A stretch of DNA of 64,000 nt from the NCBI GenBank assembly GCA_041753075.1, contig JBGSVE010000054.1:43763-107762 (forward strand). The letters are read 5' to 3'. The stretch comes from UBA6163 sp041753075 (GTDB lineage Bacteria > Planctomycetota > Planctomycetia > Pirellulales > Pirellulaceae). The notes beneath the pieces are model-generated. The model did no database searches. It saw only the letters and a list, made by a program, of their open reading frames with translations, and was not told the DNA's origin. The position numbers were made by a program, and so were the translations under genes. Of this stretch, positions 9,440 through 19,255 are shown one piece after another (the stretch's first letter is position 1; each line of letters begins with the position of its first letter).

Positions 9440-12193
9440 ATGATGTCGCGACTTTCGATTGCCAGTGTTGTCCTGCTCGCCGGCGCGCTGCCGCCCGCCA
9501 TGGCGTCCGCAGACGAAAAACTAAACGTCGTCGTCTTTCTTTCGGATGACCACACGATTACCGATTCGTCGTTGTACGGCAAAGGTGACATTCCCACGCC
9601 GAACATGGACCGCGTCGCGGCCGCCGGGATGACGTTCGATAGCGCCTTTGTGGTCTCGCCGTCGTGTGCCCCCAGCCGCGCAGCGCTCTTGACCGGACTG
9701 ATGCCACAACACAACGGAGCCGAACCGAACCATTCCCGGCCCAAAGCCGAAATAAAGAAGTTGCCTGCCTATTTTCATGACCTGGGCTACGAGGTTGTCT
9801 CGTTCGGCAAGGTTGGCCACTACGCCCAAACACCCGAATACGGATTCGATTTCGCCAAACATTTCACTTACCACGACGACGTCGCGGTAGCCGAAGCGAA
9901 CACATGGCTTGAAGCGCGGAACAGCGACAAGCCGTTGTGTTTGTTCGTGGGCACGAATTGGCCGCACGTGCCCTGGCCCAACGAAAGTTCGTTCGATCCC
10001 GACGCCGTGGTCTTGCCGCGTAAACATGTTGATACACCGGAGACGCGACTGGCTCGTGCTGCCTATTGTGAAGCCGTTAAAACAATGGACTCGGAATTAG
10101 GCAGCGTGTTTGACACGGCTTACAAGAAGCTCGGCACCAATACGTTGTTCCTGCATACAAGCGATCACGGTGCGCAGTGGCCGTTTGGAAAATGGAATCT
10201 GTATGACGATGGATTGCGGACACCGTTGATTGTCACTTGGCCAGGAAAAATTGCCGCTGGCCTGCGGACCGACGCGATGGTGACTTGGGTAGACATTTTG
10301 CCAACCATCGTCGAAGCGGCCGGCGGGGCAATGCCGACGGGGCTGGATGGCAAATCGTTCATGCCGGTGCTGACGGGTCAATACGACAAACATCGCGATC
10401 GCGTGTTTGCCACGCACAGCGGCGATGGCAGCATGAACGTTTTTCCGATGCGATCGGTGCGCGATGGCCGCTACAAATACATATTGAATCTGCATCCCGA
10501 GTTCAAATTTCTGTCGCACGTCACGCAGAAGCCAGGCGACACGGGCTATTGGCCATCGTGGGTTCAAGCGGCCAAAACCGATGCCTCCGCCGCCGAGAAG
10601 GTTAGAAAATACACCCAGCGTCCGCTCGAAGAGTTGTATGACTTGGACGCCGATCCGCAGGAATGGGTCAACCTGGCGAATGATCCGGCGCATTCCGACA
10701 CGGTTATCAAAATGTCCGCTACGCTCACCGCGTGGATGGACGAAATGGGCGATAAGAGGACCGTGTTCGGGACTCCAACGCTGTTGCCTCGCACGGGTCC
10801 AGCGCCGAACGTGATCAGTCTGTTCATTGATGATATGGGATGGTCCGACTTGTCTTGTTTTGGCAATACCGAGGTCGCCACACCGCACATCGATCGACTC
10901 GCCGCTGAAGGCATTCGCTTTACCCAGTTCTACGTGAACTCACCGATCTGTTCGCCGTCGCGGACCGCGCTGACAACAGGCCAATACCCGGCGCGGCATC
11001 GCATCACCTCGTTCTTGGACAATCGCCGCAACAATGATGCGCGCGGCATGGCGCAGTGGCTCGCTGGTGACGCACCGACGCTCGCCAAGATGCTGAGCGC
11101 CAGCAGTTACCGCAGCGGCCATTTCGGCAAGTGGCACATGGGCGGCCAGCGTGACGTCGGCGAGGCACCGCTAGTTACCGAGTACGGCTTTGCAACTTCG
11201 CTCACCAACTTTGAAGGTCTTGGTCCGCGCGTGTTGCCATTGTGCGATGCCTACGATGGCAAACCCGCACATCAGCACGCACTGGGCAGTGACAAATTGG
11301 GACACGGACCGATTCGCTGGGCCGATCGTTCGACCATCACCGGTGAGTTCACTGGCCAAGCAATCAAGTTCATCGACGAATCGGTCGGCCAAAACAAACC
11401 GTTCTTCGTCAACATTTGGCCCGACGATGTTCACTCGCCATTCTTTCCGCCGCAAGCGCTGCGCAATGACGAAGCGAAACGCGCGCTGTATTTGTCTGTG
11501 TTGCAAGCGATGGACGATCAATTGGCCGTGTTGTTTGACCACATTCGCGACGACGAGAAATTGCGTGACAACACGATCGTGCTGTTGTGCAGCGATAATG
11601 GGCCCGAGCCCGGAGCGGGAAAGTCCGCACACTTGCGCGGCAGCAAGGGGCAATTGTACGAAGGTGGCATTCGCAGCCCATTGATCGTTTGGGCACCCGG
11701 ATTGATGAATCAAAGCGCCGTCGGCTCAACCAACCATACCGCGATTTTGTCATCGGTTGATCTGGTCGCGTCGCTGCGATCACTCGGCCATGGCGAGGCC
11801 CCCGAGGGCTATAAACCCGACGGCGAAGACTTGTCCGCAGTCTTGTTGGGGTTGAGTTCGGGTTCACGTAGCGAGCCGTTGTTTTGGCGACGGCCGCCTG
11901 ATCGCGGTGCGATGGTGGTCAAGCCCGATACGCCGCCGGTCGACATGCCTGATCTTGCCGTTCGTGAAAAGAACTGGAAGCTGCTTTGCAACATCGATGG
12001 CAGCGGCGTCGAGCTCTACGATCTCAGTTCCGACGAAGCGGAATTCGATAATGTCGAGTCAACCCATCGCAAGCTCGCCGGCCGATTGAAACGACTTGCC
12101 CTGGCGTGGAACGCGGGCTTGCCCGAGGACGGCGTCGCAGCGGGGATGAAGTGGGTCAATCCACCACAGCCAGCCAAAGCGGCCGGCCGCTAG
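9440..12193 (+). CDS. Tandem double sulfatase (two complete sulfatase domains in one chain)
   Basis: A 917-residue exported protein (signal peptide about 1-24) containing two full type I sulfatase domains. Domain 1 (about 28-445) has the metal-binding FLSDDHT and the formylglycine motif CAPSR with C76. It ends with the usual ELYDLDADPQEWVNLANDP segment. Domain 2 begins near residue 454 with VISLFIDDMGWSD and has its own CSPSR (C504), then GKWHMGG and CSDNGPEPGAGKSAHLRGSK. Each cysteine would need conversion by a formylglycine-generating or anaerobic maturase, neither of which is in the window. Substrates are probably sulfated polysaccharides, typical of marine planctomycetes. Sulfatases of this phylum are normally single-domain and about 450-550 residues, so the fusion is unusual. 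The start is a tandem ATG at 9440/9443. Confidence 0.95.
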   Translation: MMSRLSIASVVLLAGALPPAMASADEKLNVVVFLSDDHTITDSSLYGKGDIPTPNMDRVAAAGMTFDSAFVVSPSCAPSRAALLTGLMPQHNGAEPNHSRPKAEIKKLPAYFHDLGYEVVSFGKVGHYAQTPEYGFDFAKHFTYHDDVAVAEANTWLEARNSDKPLCLFVGTNWPHVPWPNESSFDPDAVVLPRKHVDTPETRLARAAYCEAVKTMDSELGSVFDTAYKKLGTNTLFLHTSDHGAQWPFGKWNLYDDGLRTPLIVTWPGKIAAGLRTDAMVTWVDILPTIVEAAGGAMPTGLDGKSFMPVLTGQYDKHRDRVFATHSGDGSMNVFPMRSVRDGRYKYILNLHPEFKFLSHVTQKPGDTGYWPSWVQAAKTDASAAEKVRKYTQRPLEELYDLDADPQEWVNLANDPAHSDTVIKMSATLTAWMDEMGDKRTVFGTPTLLPRTGPAPNVISLFIDDMGWSDLSCFGNTEVATPHIDRLAAEGIRFTQFYVNSPICSPSRTALTTGQYPARHRITSFLDNRRNNDARGMAQWLAGDAPTLAKMLSASSYRSGHFGKWHMGGQRDVGEAPLVTEYGFATSLTNFEGLGPRVLPLCDAYDGKPAHQHALGSDKLGHGPIRWADRSTITGEFTGQAIKFIDESVGQNKPFFVNIWPDDVHSPFFPPQALRNDEAKRALYLSVLQAMDDQLAVLFDHIRDDEKLRDNTIVLLCSDNGPEPGAGKSAHLRGSKGQLYEGGIRSPLIVWAPGLMNQSAVGSTNHTAILSSVDLVASLRSLGHGEAPEGYKPDGEDLSAVLLGLSSGSRSEPLFWRRPPDRGAMVVKPDTPPVDMPDLAVREKNWKLLCNIDGSGVELYDLSSDEAEFDNVESTHRKLAGRLKRLALAWNAGLPEDGVAAGMKWVNPPQPAKAAGR

Positions 12194-12196
12194 AGT

Positions 12197-12820
12197 ATGC
12201 CTTACCCATCCATGATTTCAATCGCCGAGCTGGCGGAAATGCAGATGCGTTTGGTCGCAGCGTGGCATCGCGAACGCGTCGATCTTGATTCAGCCGTGTT
12301 TGAATCGCTGGTGATAAAAAACCATGACATCAATTTTCGGTTGTGGCATGAAGAAGACCAAGCGCGCGACCCTGAGGCCACCGACGTGATCATTGCGGGT
12401 GTTAAACGACGCATCGATGCGCTCAATCAACAACGCGCCAATTCGATCGAGATGATTGACGACGCGATCGCCACGCAACTCGCCGCCGCAGAGATCGATG
12501 CACCTGCCGATTTGCCGACCAACACCGAGACGCCGGGCAGCGCGATTGACCGCTTGTCGATTCTGGCGCTGCGATGTTTTCATCTTGCCGAGCAATGTGA
12601 CCGCATCGAGATTGATGCGATATTGAGAGCGCGGGTCAGTCAATCGTTGGCAATTGCCGCCAGCCAGCGGGCCGGTTTAATCGTGTCGCTGGAGCGATTG
12701 ATTACCGAAGTTTTTTCAGGTCGCAAGGCCCACCGCACGTTCCGGCAACTGAAAATGTATAACGACCCAGAACTAAATCCGGCCGTTTATTGCCATCAAG
12801 CGACGCGGAAAACCAACTGA
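12197..12820 (+). CDS. DUF4254 domain-containing protein
   Basis: A 207-residue soluble, mostly helical protein starting 3 bp after the sulfatase stop. The pattern NFRLWHEEDQARDPEA followed by VKRRIDALNQQRANSIEMID is the hallmark of the DUF4254 family, usually found near polysaccharide or lipopolysaccharide genes in planctomycetes and Bacteroidetes. Its function is not established. The charged helices suggest a binding or scaffolding role rather than an enzyme. An alternative start is the ATG at 12212. It is directly abutted by the next gene, so the three genes from 9440 to 13912 look like one transcript. Confidence 0.88.
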   Translation: MPYPSMISIAELAEMQMRLVAAWHRERVDLDSAVFESLVIKNHDINFRLWHEEDQARDPEATDVIIAGVKRRIDALNQQRANSIEMIDDAIATQLAAAEIDAPADLPTNTETPGSAIDRLSILALRCFHLAEQCDRIEIDAILRARVSQSLAIAASQRAGLIVSLERLITEVFSGRKAHRTFRQLKMYNDPELNPAVYCHQATRKTN

Positions 12821-13912
12821 ATGTTTATCGTCAACTTGATCGCAATGGCGTTGCTTTGCGGCGGTTCGCTGTTGAGCTTGAGCACGCATCCCCACTGGTT
12901 CATTCGCGCTTGGGATTTTCCGCGACTGCAGATCGTTGTCGTCGGCTTAGTCATCACGCTGCTGCACTTCGGCCTTAGTCGTTTTTGGCACCAATCGCCG
13001 GCGGTAATCTCGGCTGCAGTAATCTCGGCAATGTTGTTCCTCGTCGGCTTTCACGGATTTCGTATTTATCCCTACACGCCTTTGGCAGCGACGCAGGCGA
13101 AGTCGGCATCAGGTGGAACTATCGCGGCAGATTCTTTGTCGATGATTCGAGTGGTGGTATCGAATATCGAACAAGAGAATTCGCATTACGAACGATGGAT
13201 GTCAACGATCCGGCAAGCGGACCCGGATCTATTGATCGTGTTGGAAATCAATGACCGCTGGGTGACTGCGGTTAGTTCGCTGGTCGACAAATTTCCGCAC
13301 CAGGTAATTCAACCCCAAGACAACTGGTACGGAATGATGTTGTTGTCGAAGTATCCGATCGAATCTAGCAAGGTTCACTTTTTGGTCCAGGACGACATTC
13401 CTTCGATCGACGCAACCATTCGGTTGGCCGATGAACAATCAATTCGTGTCGTCGGCGTTCACCCACGTCCGCCGGAACCGATTCGCGACACGGACGCCAC
13501 GGCGCGTGACGCGGAGTTAATGCTGTGGGGACGCGAACTCGAAGAAGAATCTCGACCGGTCATCATTGGTGGCGATTTGAATGACGTAGCCTGGTCGGAA
13601 ACGACACGTTTGTTCATGCGAATCAGCGGTCTGCTTGATCCGCGCCGCGGCCGGGGCTTTTTTAATACCTTCAATGCGAATCATTGGTGGATGCGATTTC
13701 CGCTGGACCATATTTTTCATTCCACTCATTTCGCTGTTCGCGGCATCAAGCGATTGCCGAATGTCGGCTCGGATCATTTTCCAATTCAGATTGACTTGCA
13801 GTTCGAGCCATCGAAGCAGTCGCAACATGAGGTGCTAAAGGAAAAGCCCAGCGATGACGAAGAGGCGGACGACCGCGTCGAACGAGCCCAGGTCGATCTG
13901 CGACCACTTTGA
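12821..13912 (+). CDS. Membrane-anchored endonuclease/exonuclease/phosphatase-fold protein
   Basis: The ATG follows the TGA of the DUF4254 gene with no spacer. The first 75 residues form three hydrophobic segments. From about residue 105 the EEP fold begins: VVVSNIEQENSHYERW, then DPDLLIVLEIND with the metal-binding Glu, GVHPRPP, IIGGDLNDVAWSETT (Asp/Asn pair), and the final SDHFPIQID with the catalytic Asp-His. This is the layout of membrane EEP proteins such as the YafD type. They cleave phosphodiester bonds in nucleic acids or phospholipids; the substrate is open. The last 35 residues are highly charged and probably disordered. The operon context with a sulfatase hints at an envelope role. 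Confidence 0.88.
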   Translation: MFIVNLIAMALLCGGSLLSLSTHPHWFIRAWDFPRLQIVVVGLVITLLHFGLSRFWHQSPAVISAAVISAMLFLVGFHGFRIYPYTPLAATQAKSASGGTIAADSLSMIRVVVSNIEQENSHYERWMSTIRQADPDLLIVLEINDRWVTAVSSLVDKFPHQVIQPQDNWYGMMLLSKYPIESSKVHFLVQDDIPSIDATIRLADEQSIRVVGVHPRPPEPIRDTDATARDAELMLWGRELEEESRPVIIGGDLNDVAWSETTRLFMRISGLLDPRRGRGFFNTFNANHWWMRFPLDHIFHSTHFAVRGIKRLPNVGSDHFPIQIDLQFEPSKQSQHEVLKEKPSDDEEADDRVERAQVDLRPL

Positions 13913-14011
13913 CAGCGATACCGCACCCGATCCACTGGAGAAACCCAGCGACCGCCGATAGAATCCTAAATTCGTTCGCTTGGAATTTTTGTGTGTAGAG
14001 ACGACGGATTA

Positions 14012-17000
14012 ATGAACATTGCCGCTGCTGACAATGCGTCAACGGACGAACCCAGGCCGGTCGTCGTTGGTATTGGTGGTGGGCCCAGTAGTTGGGCAGT
14101 TGCCAGACGGATTATCGCCGACTACCGCGATTCGGCTGCGGTTGATTTGCCGGCGACGGCGTTCGTTTTGGCCATTGGGTCTGCAGCACCGAGTGATTCT
14201 TCGCCTACAACAAGGGAACTGCCCCTCGATGGCTTGATCACGCTCTTCGCCGATCAATCGATTGCCCTCGAAGCGGGCTGCGTTTATGCGCCCGCGATGG
14301 GCGTCGCAGCGGAGATTCGCGGTGGCAGGTTGACCGCCGTGTCATTGGCAAGTGACGAACAAGCGGCACCGATCGACCACCTGTTTGCGAGCATTGCTGT
14401 GCATTGCAAAGAGTTTTCCGTGGGGATCATTTTATCAGGTGCTGGAACCGACGGCACATTGGGGCTGCGGGCGATTGGCGACATTGGCGGCATGACAATT
14501 GCCCAAGAAATCGATAGTGCGGACGAGCGATCGATGCCACAAGCCGCCGCCACGTTGGGGACTGTGGATCACGTGCTGTCGCCCGACCAGATCCCGGTCG
14601 AGATTCTCCATTATGCCCAGCACATGCAAGAGCTAGACGATATCGACGATTCGAGCGACTTAAATCGCCAAATCATCGTCGCGATCCCACGCATTGCCGC
14701 AGCGGTTGAGAAGCACACGCAGAATGACTTCAAACATTACAAAACGACGACGCTGACCCGCCGCATCCGCCGCCGGATTCATGTGCTGAAGTTGAACACG
14801 GTCGAAGCCTATATTGATTTGCTGCAGACCTCGCGCGAGGAAGCCTTGCGTTTGTTCCGTGACTTGTTGATCAGCGTGACGGCGTTTTTTCGCGACCCGA
14901 AAGCGTTTGATTCCTTGGCGCGGGACGTGTTGGTGCCGCTGGTCCAGCGCCACGAAGGCGACGCACCGCTACGGGTTTGGGTTCCGGGATGTGCCACCGG
15001 CCAGGAGGCTTACTCGATTGCGATGCTGCTGGTCGAAGTCATCGAACAGGTGAACAAAAAAGTCAGCGTGCAGATTTTTGCGACGGACCTTGACGAACGA
15101 GCGCTATCAGTCGCACGCACAGGCGGTTACCCGATCGGTATCCAGGACGAAGTCGTCGAGCCGCGTTTGTTAAAGTTTTTTGTCAAACGCGGCAGTCGGT
15201 ATTTCGTGACGAAGCGAATCCGCGACATGATTGTGTTCTCGGCGCACAATTTGATCAGCGACCCGCCGTTCACGAAGGTTGATTTAATCTCTTGTCGCAA
15301 TCTGCTGATCTATCTGGGCAGCCATCTGCAAAAAAAATTGATACCGCTGTTTCATTACGCGACTAGGCCAGGTGGGTATCTTTTTCTGGGGCCCGCCGAG
15401 ACGCTGTCGGTAAACAAAGAACTGTACCGGGTGCTGCAGGCCAAACATCGACTCTACCAACGCCGCGTCACCGCGCTTGATCGCGCCGCGACACTCGATG
15501 TGCCGATCATGAATCTGAATCGGTTCGGCGTCGAAATCGATTCATCGTCAGGCGAAGTCGATCTGTTTCGTTTCGCCCAGCAGATCATCCTTGGCGAATT
15601 TTCGCCGCAGTGGACCGTCGTCGACGATGCAGGTCAGATTCAAACATTGTCATCCGATCCGACTCCGTTCCTGAAAATGTCGGGCGGCCAATTCAAGAAC
15701 AACGTTATCTCGATGGCCCACGAGAACTTGCGAATCGGTTTGCGGGCGGCGTTCAGCGAAGCGAAGAAACATCGACGCCGTTCATTGGCTCAAGATATGT
15801 CGGTGCCCGTCGAAGGTGGGCTGCAGCGCGTCCACGTCACTGTGCAACCGATGCCGGAAATGGGCGAGGACTCCAGTTTGCACTTGGTCGTTTTTCATCG
15901 CATCGGGACGCCGCTGCAATTGGACAGCGAATCCGGCGAGCTGCGCGGCGGAATTGCCGCGTCGAAGGTTGTCGATTCGTCGGCGGGCCAAGCGATCGAG
16001 CAACTTGAACTTGAATTGACGCGAACTCGCGAAGCGCTCGAACGCACCGTTCAAGAGTTGGAAACATCGAACGAAGAACTGAAGTCGACCAACGAAGAAT
16101 TGTTGTCGATGAACGAGGAGCTGCAATCGGCGAATGAGGAATTGGAAACGTCGAAGGAGGAGTTGCAGACGTCGAACGAAGCCTTGGTACAACGCAACAA
16201 TGACATTCAAAACCTGCTGAGAAGTACCCAAATCGCAACAGTTTTTTTGGACAACGATTTGCGCATTCGTGGTTTCACTCCCGCAGTTGGCGAGATTTAC
16301 GATTTGGTCGAAACCGATGTGGGGCGGCCGTTGGAGAAATTTGTTGCCGAAATCCAACCGATGCCGCCGCTACCGCGCCCGTCGTCGTTGGCCGATGATG
16401 CGTTGATCGAAGAAACGATTGGATCGTCGCAAGGGAGAACCTATATTCGACGCACGATCCCGTATCGTGCGCCCGGCGGCGACAATGACGGTATTGTCGT
16501 GACGTTCAGCGATGTGACGGAGTTAAGCAACAGCCAACAATTGTTTAAATCGCTCGTCGATGTATCGGCTCAAATTGTTTGGATTACCGCAGCCAACGGC
16601 ATGGTCATGGAAGACTCGCCCAGTTGGCGCGAGTTCACGGGCCAAACTTACAAGCAATGGATCGGTAGTGGTTGGGCCGATGCGATTCACCCCGAGGATC
16701 GACAGCCGACCTTGGACGCGTGGCAACAAAGCGTTAAGTCCGGCGAGCCGTTTAGCGTCGAATATCGATTGCAACATCACAGCGGCGACTACCAATGGAC
16801 CCACGTTCGAGCCGTCGCGAACCGTTTGGCCAGCGGCCAGATCTATCGCTGGGTCGGTATGAACACTGATATCGATGAACGAAAAAGTGCCGAGGCCGAA
16901 CTGCAACGCAGCAACGATCTGATCCGCACGATTGCCGAGAATTCGACTCAGGCGTTGATCATGATTGACGACAAAGGCTATTTAACCTATTGCAATCAAG

Positions 17001-19255
17001 CTTGTTTCGACATGCTCGGCTTTGATGCCGAGGAACTTGGCTCCAAGCCACTGCATGATTTGATTCATCATCATTATCCCGACGGGCGTCCGTACCCAAT
17101 TTCGGAGTGCCCAATCGATCGCGCTTTGCCCGAAGACTTCAGTGTGCGGGCTCACGAAGATTTGTTTTTCCGCAAAGATGGCAGCACGTTGCCGGTGCTG
17201 TGTGCGGCCAGTCCGATTTTCCGCGATGGCAAACCCGCTTCGACGGTCATCGAGGTCCGCGACATCACCGAAGCCAAACAAATCGAACTCGAGCTGCGCG
17301 ATCGCGAGGCTCATCTGCGTCGCGTTATCGATGGCAGCTTCGCGTTCTTGGCGGTACTGGATACCGAAGGTCGAGTGCTCGAGATCAACAAACCAGCGCT
17401 ACAGATTGTGGGTGTCGACCGTGTTGATGTGATCGGCAAGTTGTTCTGGAAGACCAGTTGGTGGAGTGCCGACGAGGACGTTGTCAATCGAATTCGCGAC
17501 GCGGTTGCGCACGTCGCCGGTGGCGAGGTGTATCGTGCTGATCTGCCGTATTTTTTGGCCGACGGTGTGCGCCGCATGGTTGATTTCAATCTCAATCCTG
17601 TGCTTGATGATGATGGGCAAGTTGCTTATTTGGTTCCGTCGGGTGTCGATATTACTGATCGATTTAACGCTGAGATCCAGGTTCGCGAGACTCGCGACCG
17701 GCTTGACCATGCGCTCAATCGATTGGAGATCGCGATGCAAGCCGGCAATGCCGCACCGTGGAGTTGGAACCCCGAGACCCAACGCATGAACAGCGACTCG
17801 GCGCTGCGGCGATTGTTTGGATTTCCCGACGATGATGACAAGACCCTGGAAGAGTTTTTGCAACGCATCGATCCCCAAGACGCGGCACAAGTCACCCAAG
17901 CGATTACGCAAGCGCTGACCGAGGGTACTGCGTTCAACCAGGAGTACCGCGTGCGGTTACCAACCGCTGACGTTCGCTGGATCCAGGCACGTGGCCAAGG
18001 AGTCGTTGATAAACATGGCAAAACGGTCGACTTCTTCGGTTTCCTAGTGGATGTAACCGAGCGACATCTTTATCAAGACTCGATCGAAGCGGCCCGCGCC
18101 GCGGCCGAAGCGGCGAATCGTTCCAAGAGTACCTTCTTGGCAAACATGAGCCACGAGATTCGCACGCCGATGACCGCGATTCTCGGCTACATCGATTTGA
18201 TCGCAGACAAAATCGTTGATGTCGAAACGCTTGGCCACGTTCATACGATCCGACGCAATGGCGATTTTCTGCTCGACATCATCAACGATATTCTTGACCT
18301 TTCAAAGATCGAAGCCGGCAAACTCGACATCAGCCAAGAAACATTTCCACCCGCAAGATTGATCGAAGATGTGCGCAGCATCATGAACGTTCGAGCGAGT
18401 GAAACCGGTATTCAATTGGACATCGAGTTTAAGTCGAAACTGCCTTCGCTGGTCATGACCGACGCAAAACGATTGAAACAGATTTTGATCAACCTAGTTG
18501 GCAATGCGATCAAGTTTACGCCTGAAGGCAGCGTTAAAGTCGTTGTCGATCATCAACCGGGATCATTGCGGTTCGAGATTATCGATACCGGCATTGGGAT
18601 GAGCGGCCAACAAATTGAGAAGCTATTTCAACCGTTTTCGCAAGGCGATGGAAACGTCAATCGCGAGTTCGGCGGCACGGGCTTAGGGCTGGCGATCAGC
18701 AAGCGATTGGCCGAAATGCTCGGTGGTAAAATCGAAGTGCAAAGCGAACTTGCTCACGGCAGCTCTTTCACCGTCACGGTCGGTGTTGTCGAGGTTGCCG
18801 GTAGCGAGCTTGCCGAGCCGCAGCACGACACGGAAATCAAACCTGAACAGGCCACGAATCAGAACATCGAATTGGACTGCGACATCTTGGTTGTTGACGA
18901 TCGGCGTGACATTCGGTTTCTCAGCAAAACGTTTCTGACTCGCGCCGGTGCCCGCGTCGACGAGGCCGAGGACGGTCAAGCCGCGATCCAGAAAGTTGAA
19001 TTGCGGATCAGCCAAGGCAGCAGTTATGACTTGGTTTTGCTCGACATGCAGATGCCGAAGCTCGATGGCTACGCCGCCGCCAAGGCGCTACGCCGACTCG
19101 GTTTCGCCGGACCGATCATTGCATTAACCGCCGATGCGATGCAGGGCGACATGACGCGTTGCCTCGCCGCCGGTTGCAACGACTACCTTAGCAAGCCGAT
19201 CGACAAGCAAGTGATGCTCGAAAAAGTGAAACGCTATCTGGACAGCGGTCACTAA
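14012..19255 (+). CDS. CheB/CheR-PAS hybrid histidine kinase
   Basis: A 1747-residue cytoplasmic signalling protein. Order: CheB-like domain (about 15-190), CheR methyltransferase (about 220-480, SAM loop PGCATGQEAYSIA), a long coiled coil of repeated ETSNEELKS-type heptads (about 660-740), five or so PAS domains (about 745-1350), a dimerisation helix with NMSHEIRTPM (H1381), an HATPase domain (NLVGNAIKF, DTGIGMS, GGTGLGL) and a C-terminal receiver with LLDMQMP (D1678). The CheB part has lost the nucleophile: the usual GASxGG reads GGGPSS and the usual QH reads AI, although SGAGTDG is kept. I infer it cannot demethylate receptors. The ATG at 14012 is preferred to an in-frame GTG at 13991. The stop overlaps the oppositely oriented oxidoreductase by 4 bp. 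No chemoreceptor gene is nearby. Confidence 0.94.
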   Translation: MNIAAADNASTDEPRPVVVGIGGGPSSWAVARRIIADYRDSAAVDLPATAFVLAIGSAAPSDSSPTTRELPLDGLITLFADQSIALEAGCVYAPAMGVAAEIRGGRLTAVSLASDEQAAPIDHLFASIAVHCKEFSVGIILSGAGTDGTLGLRAIGDIGGMTIAQEIDSADERSMPQAAATLGTVDHVLSPDQIPVEILHYAQHMQELDDIDDSSDLNRQIIVAIPRIAAAVEKHTQNDFKHYKTTTLTRRIRRRIHVLKLNTVEAYIDLLQTSREEALRLFRDLLISVTAFFRDPKAFDSLARDVLVPLVQRHEGDAPLRVWVPGCATGQEAYSIAMLLVEVIEQVNKKVSVQIFATDLDERALSVARTGGYPIGIQDEVVEPRLLKFFVKRGSRYFVTKRIRDMIVFSAHNLISDPPFTKVDLISCRNLLIYLGSHLQKKLIPLFHYATRPGGYLFLGPAETLSVNKELYRVLQAKHRLYQRRVTALDRAATLDVPIMNLNRFGVEIDSSSGEVDLFRFAQQIILGEFSPQWTVVDDAGQIQTLSSDPTPFLKMSGGQFKNNVISMAHENLRIGLRAAFSEAKKHRRRSLAQDMSVPVEGGLQRVHVTVQPMPEMGEDSSLHLVVFHRIGTPLQLDSESGELRGGIAASKVVDSSAGQAIEQLELELTRTREALERTVQELETSNEELKSTNEELLSMNEELQSANEELETSKEELQTSNEALVQRNNDIQNLLRSTQIATVFLDNDLRIRGFTPAVGEIYDLVETDVGRPLEKFVAEIQPMPPLPRPSSLADDALIEETIGSSQGRTYIRRTIPYRAPGGDNDGIVVTFSDVTELSNSQQLFKSLVDVSAQIVWITAANGMVMEDSPSWREFTGQTYKQWIGSGWADAIHPEDRQPTLDAWQQSVKSGEPFSVEYRLQHHSGDYQWTHVRAVANRLASGQIYRWVGMNTDIDERKSAEAELQRSNDLIRTIAENSTQALIMIDDKGYLTYCNQACFDMLGFDAEELGSKPLHDLIHHHYPDGRPYPISECPIDRALPEDFSVRAHEDLFFRKDGSTLPVLCAASPIFRDGKPASTVIEVRDITEAKQIELELRDREAHLRRVIDGSFAFLAVLDTEGRVLEINKPALQIVGVDRVDVIGKLFWKTSWWSADEDVVNRIRDAVAHVAGGEVYRADLPYFLADGVRRMVDFNLNPVLDDDGQVAYLVPSGVDITDRFNAEIQVRETRDRLDHALNRLEIAMQAGNAAPWSWNPETQRMNSDSALRRLFGFPDDDDKTLEEFLQRIDPQDAAQVTQAITQALTEGTAFNQEYRVRLPTADVRWIQARGQGVVDKHGKTVDFFGFLVDVTERHLYQDSIEAARAAAEAANRSKSTFLANMSHEIRTPMTAILGYIDLIADKIVDVETLGHVHTIRRNGDFLLDIINDILDLSKIEAGKLDISQETFPPARLIEDVRSIMNVRASETGIQLDIEFKSKLPSLVMTDAKRLKQILINLVGNAIKFTPEGSVKVVVDHQPGSLRFEIIDTGIGMSGQQIEKLFQPFSQGDGNVNREFGGTGLGLAISKRLAEMLGGKIEVQSELAHGSSFTVTVGVVEVAGSELAEPQHDTEIKPEQATNQNIELDCDILVVDDRRDIRFLSKTFLTRAGARVDEAEDGQAAIQKVELRISQGSSYDLVLLDMQMPKLDGYAAAKALRRLGFAGPIIALTADAMQGDMTRCLAAGCNDYLSKPIDKQVMLEKVKRYLDSGH

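Noticed and set aside
14012..19255. A chemotaxis cluster
   Set aside because: No CheA, CheW, CheY or receptor gene is near; the CheB/CheR fusion stands alone as a hybrid kinase.
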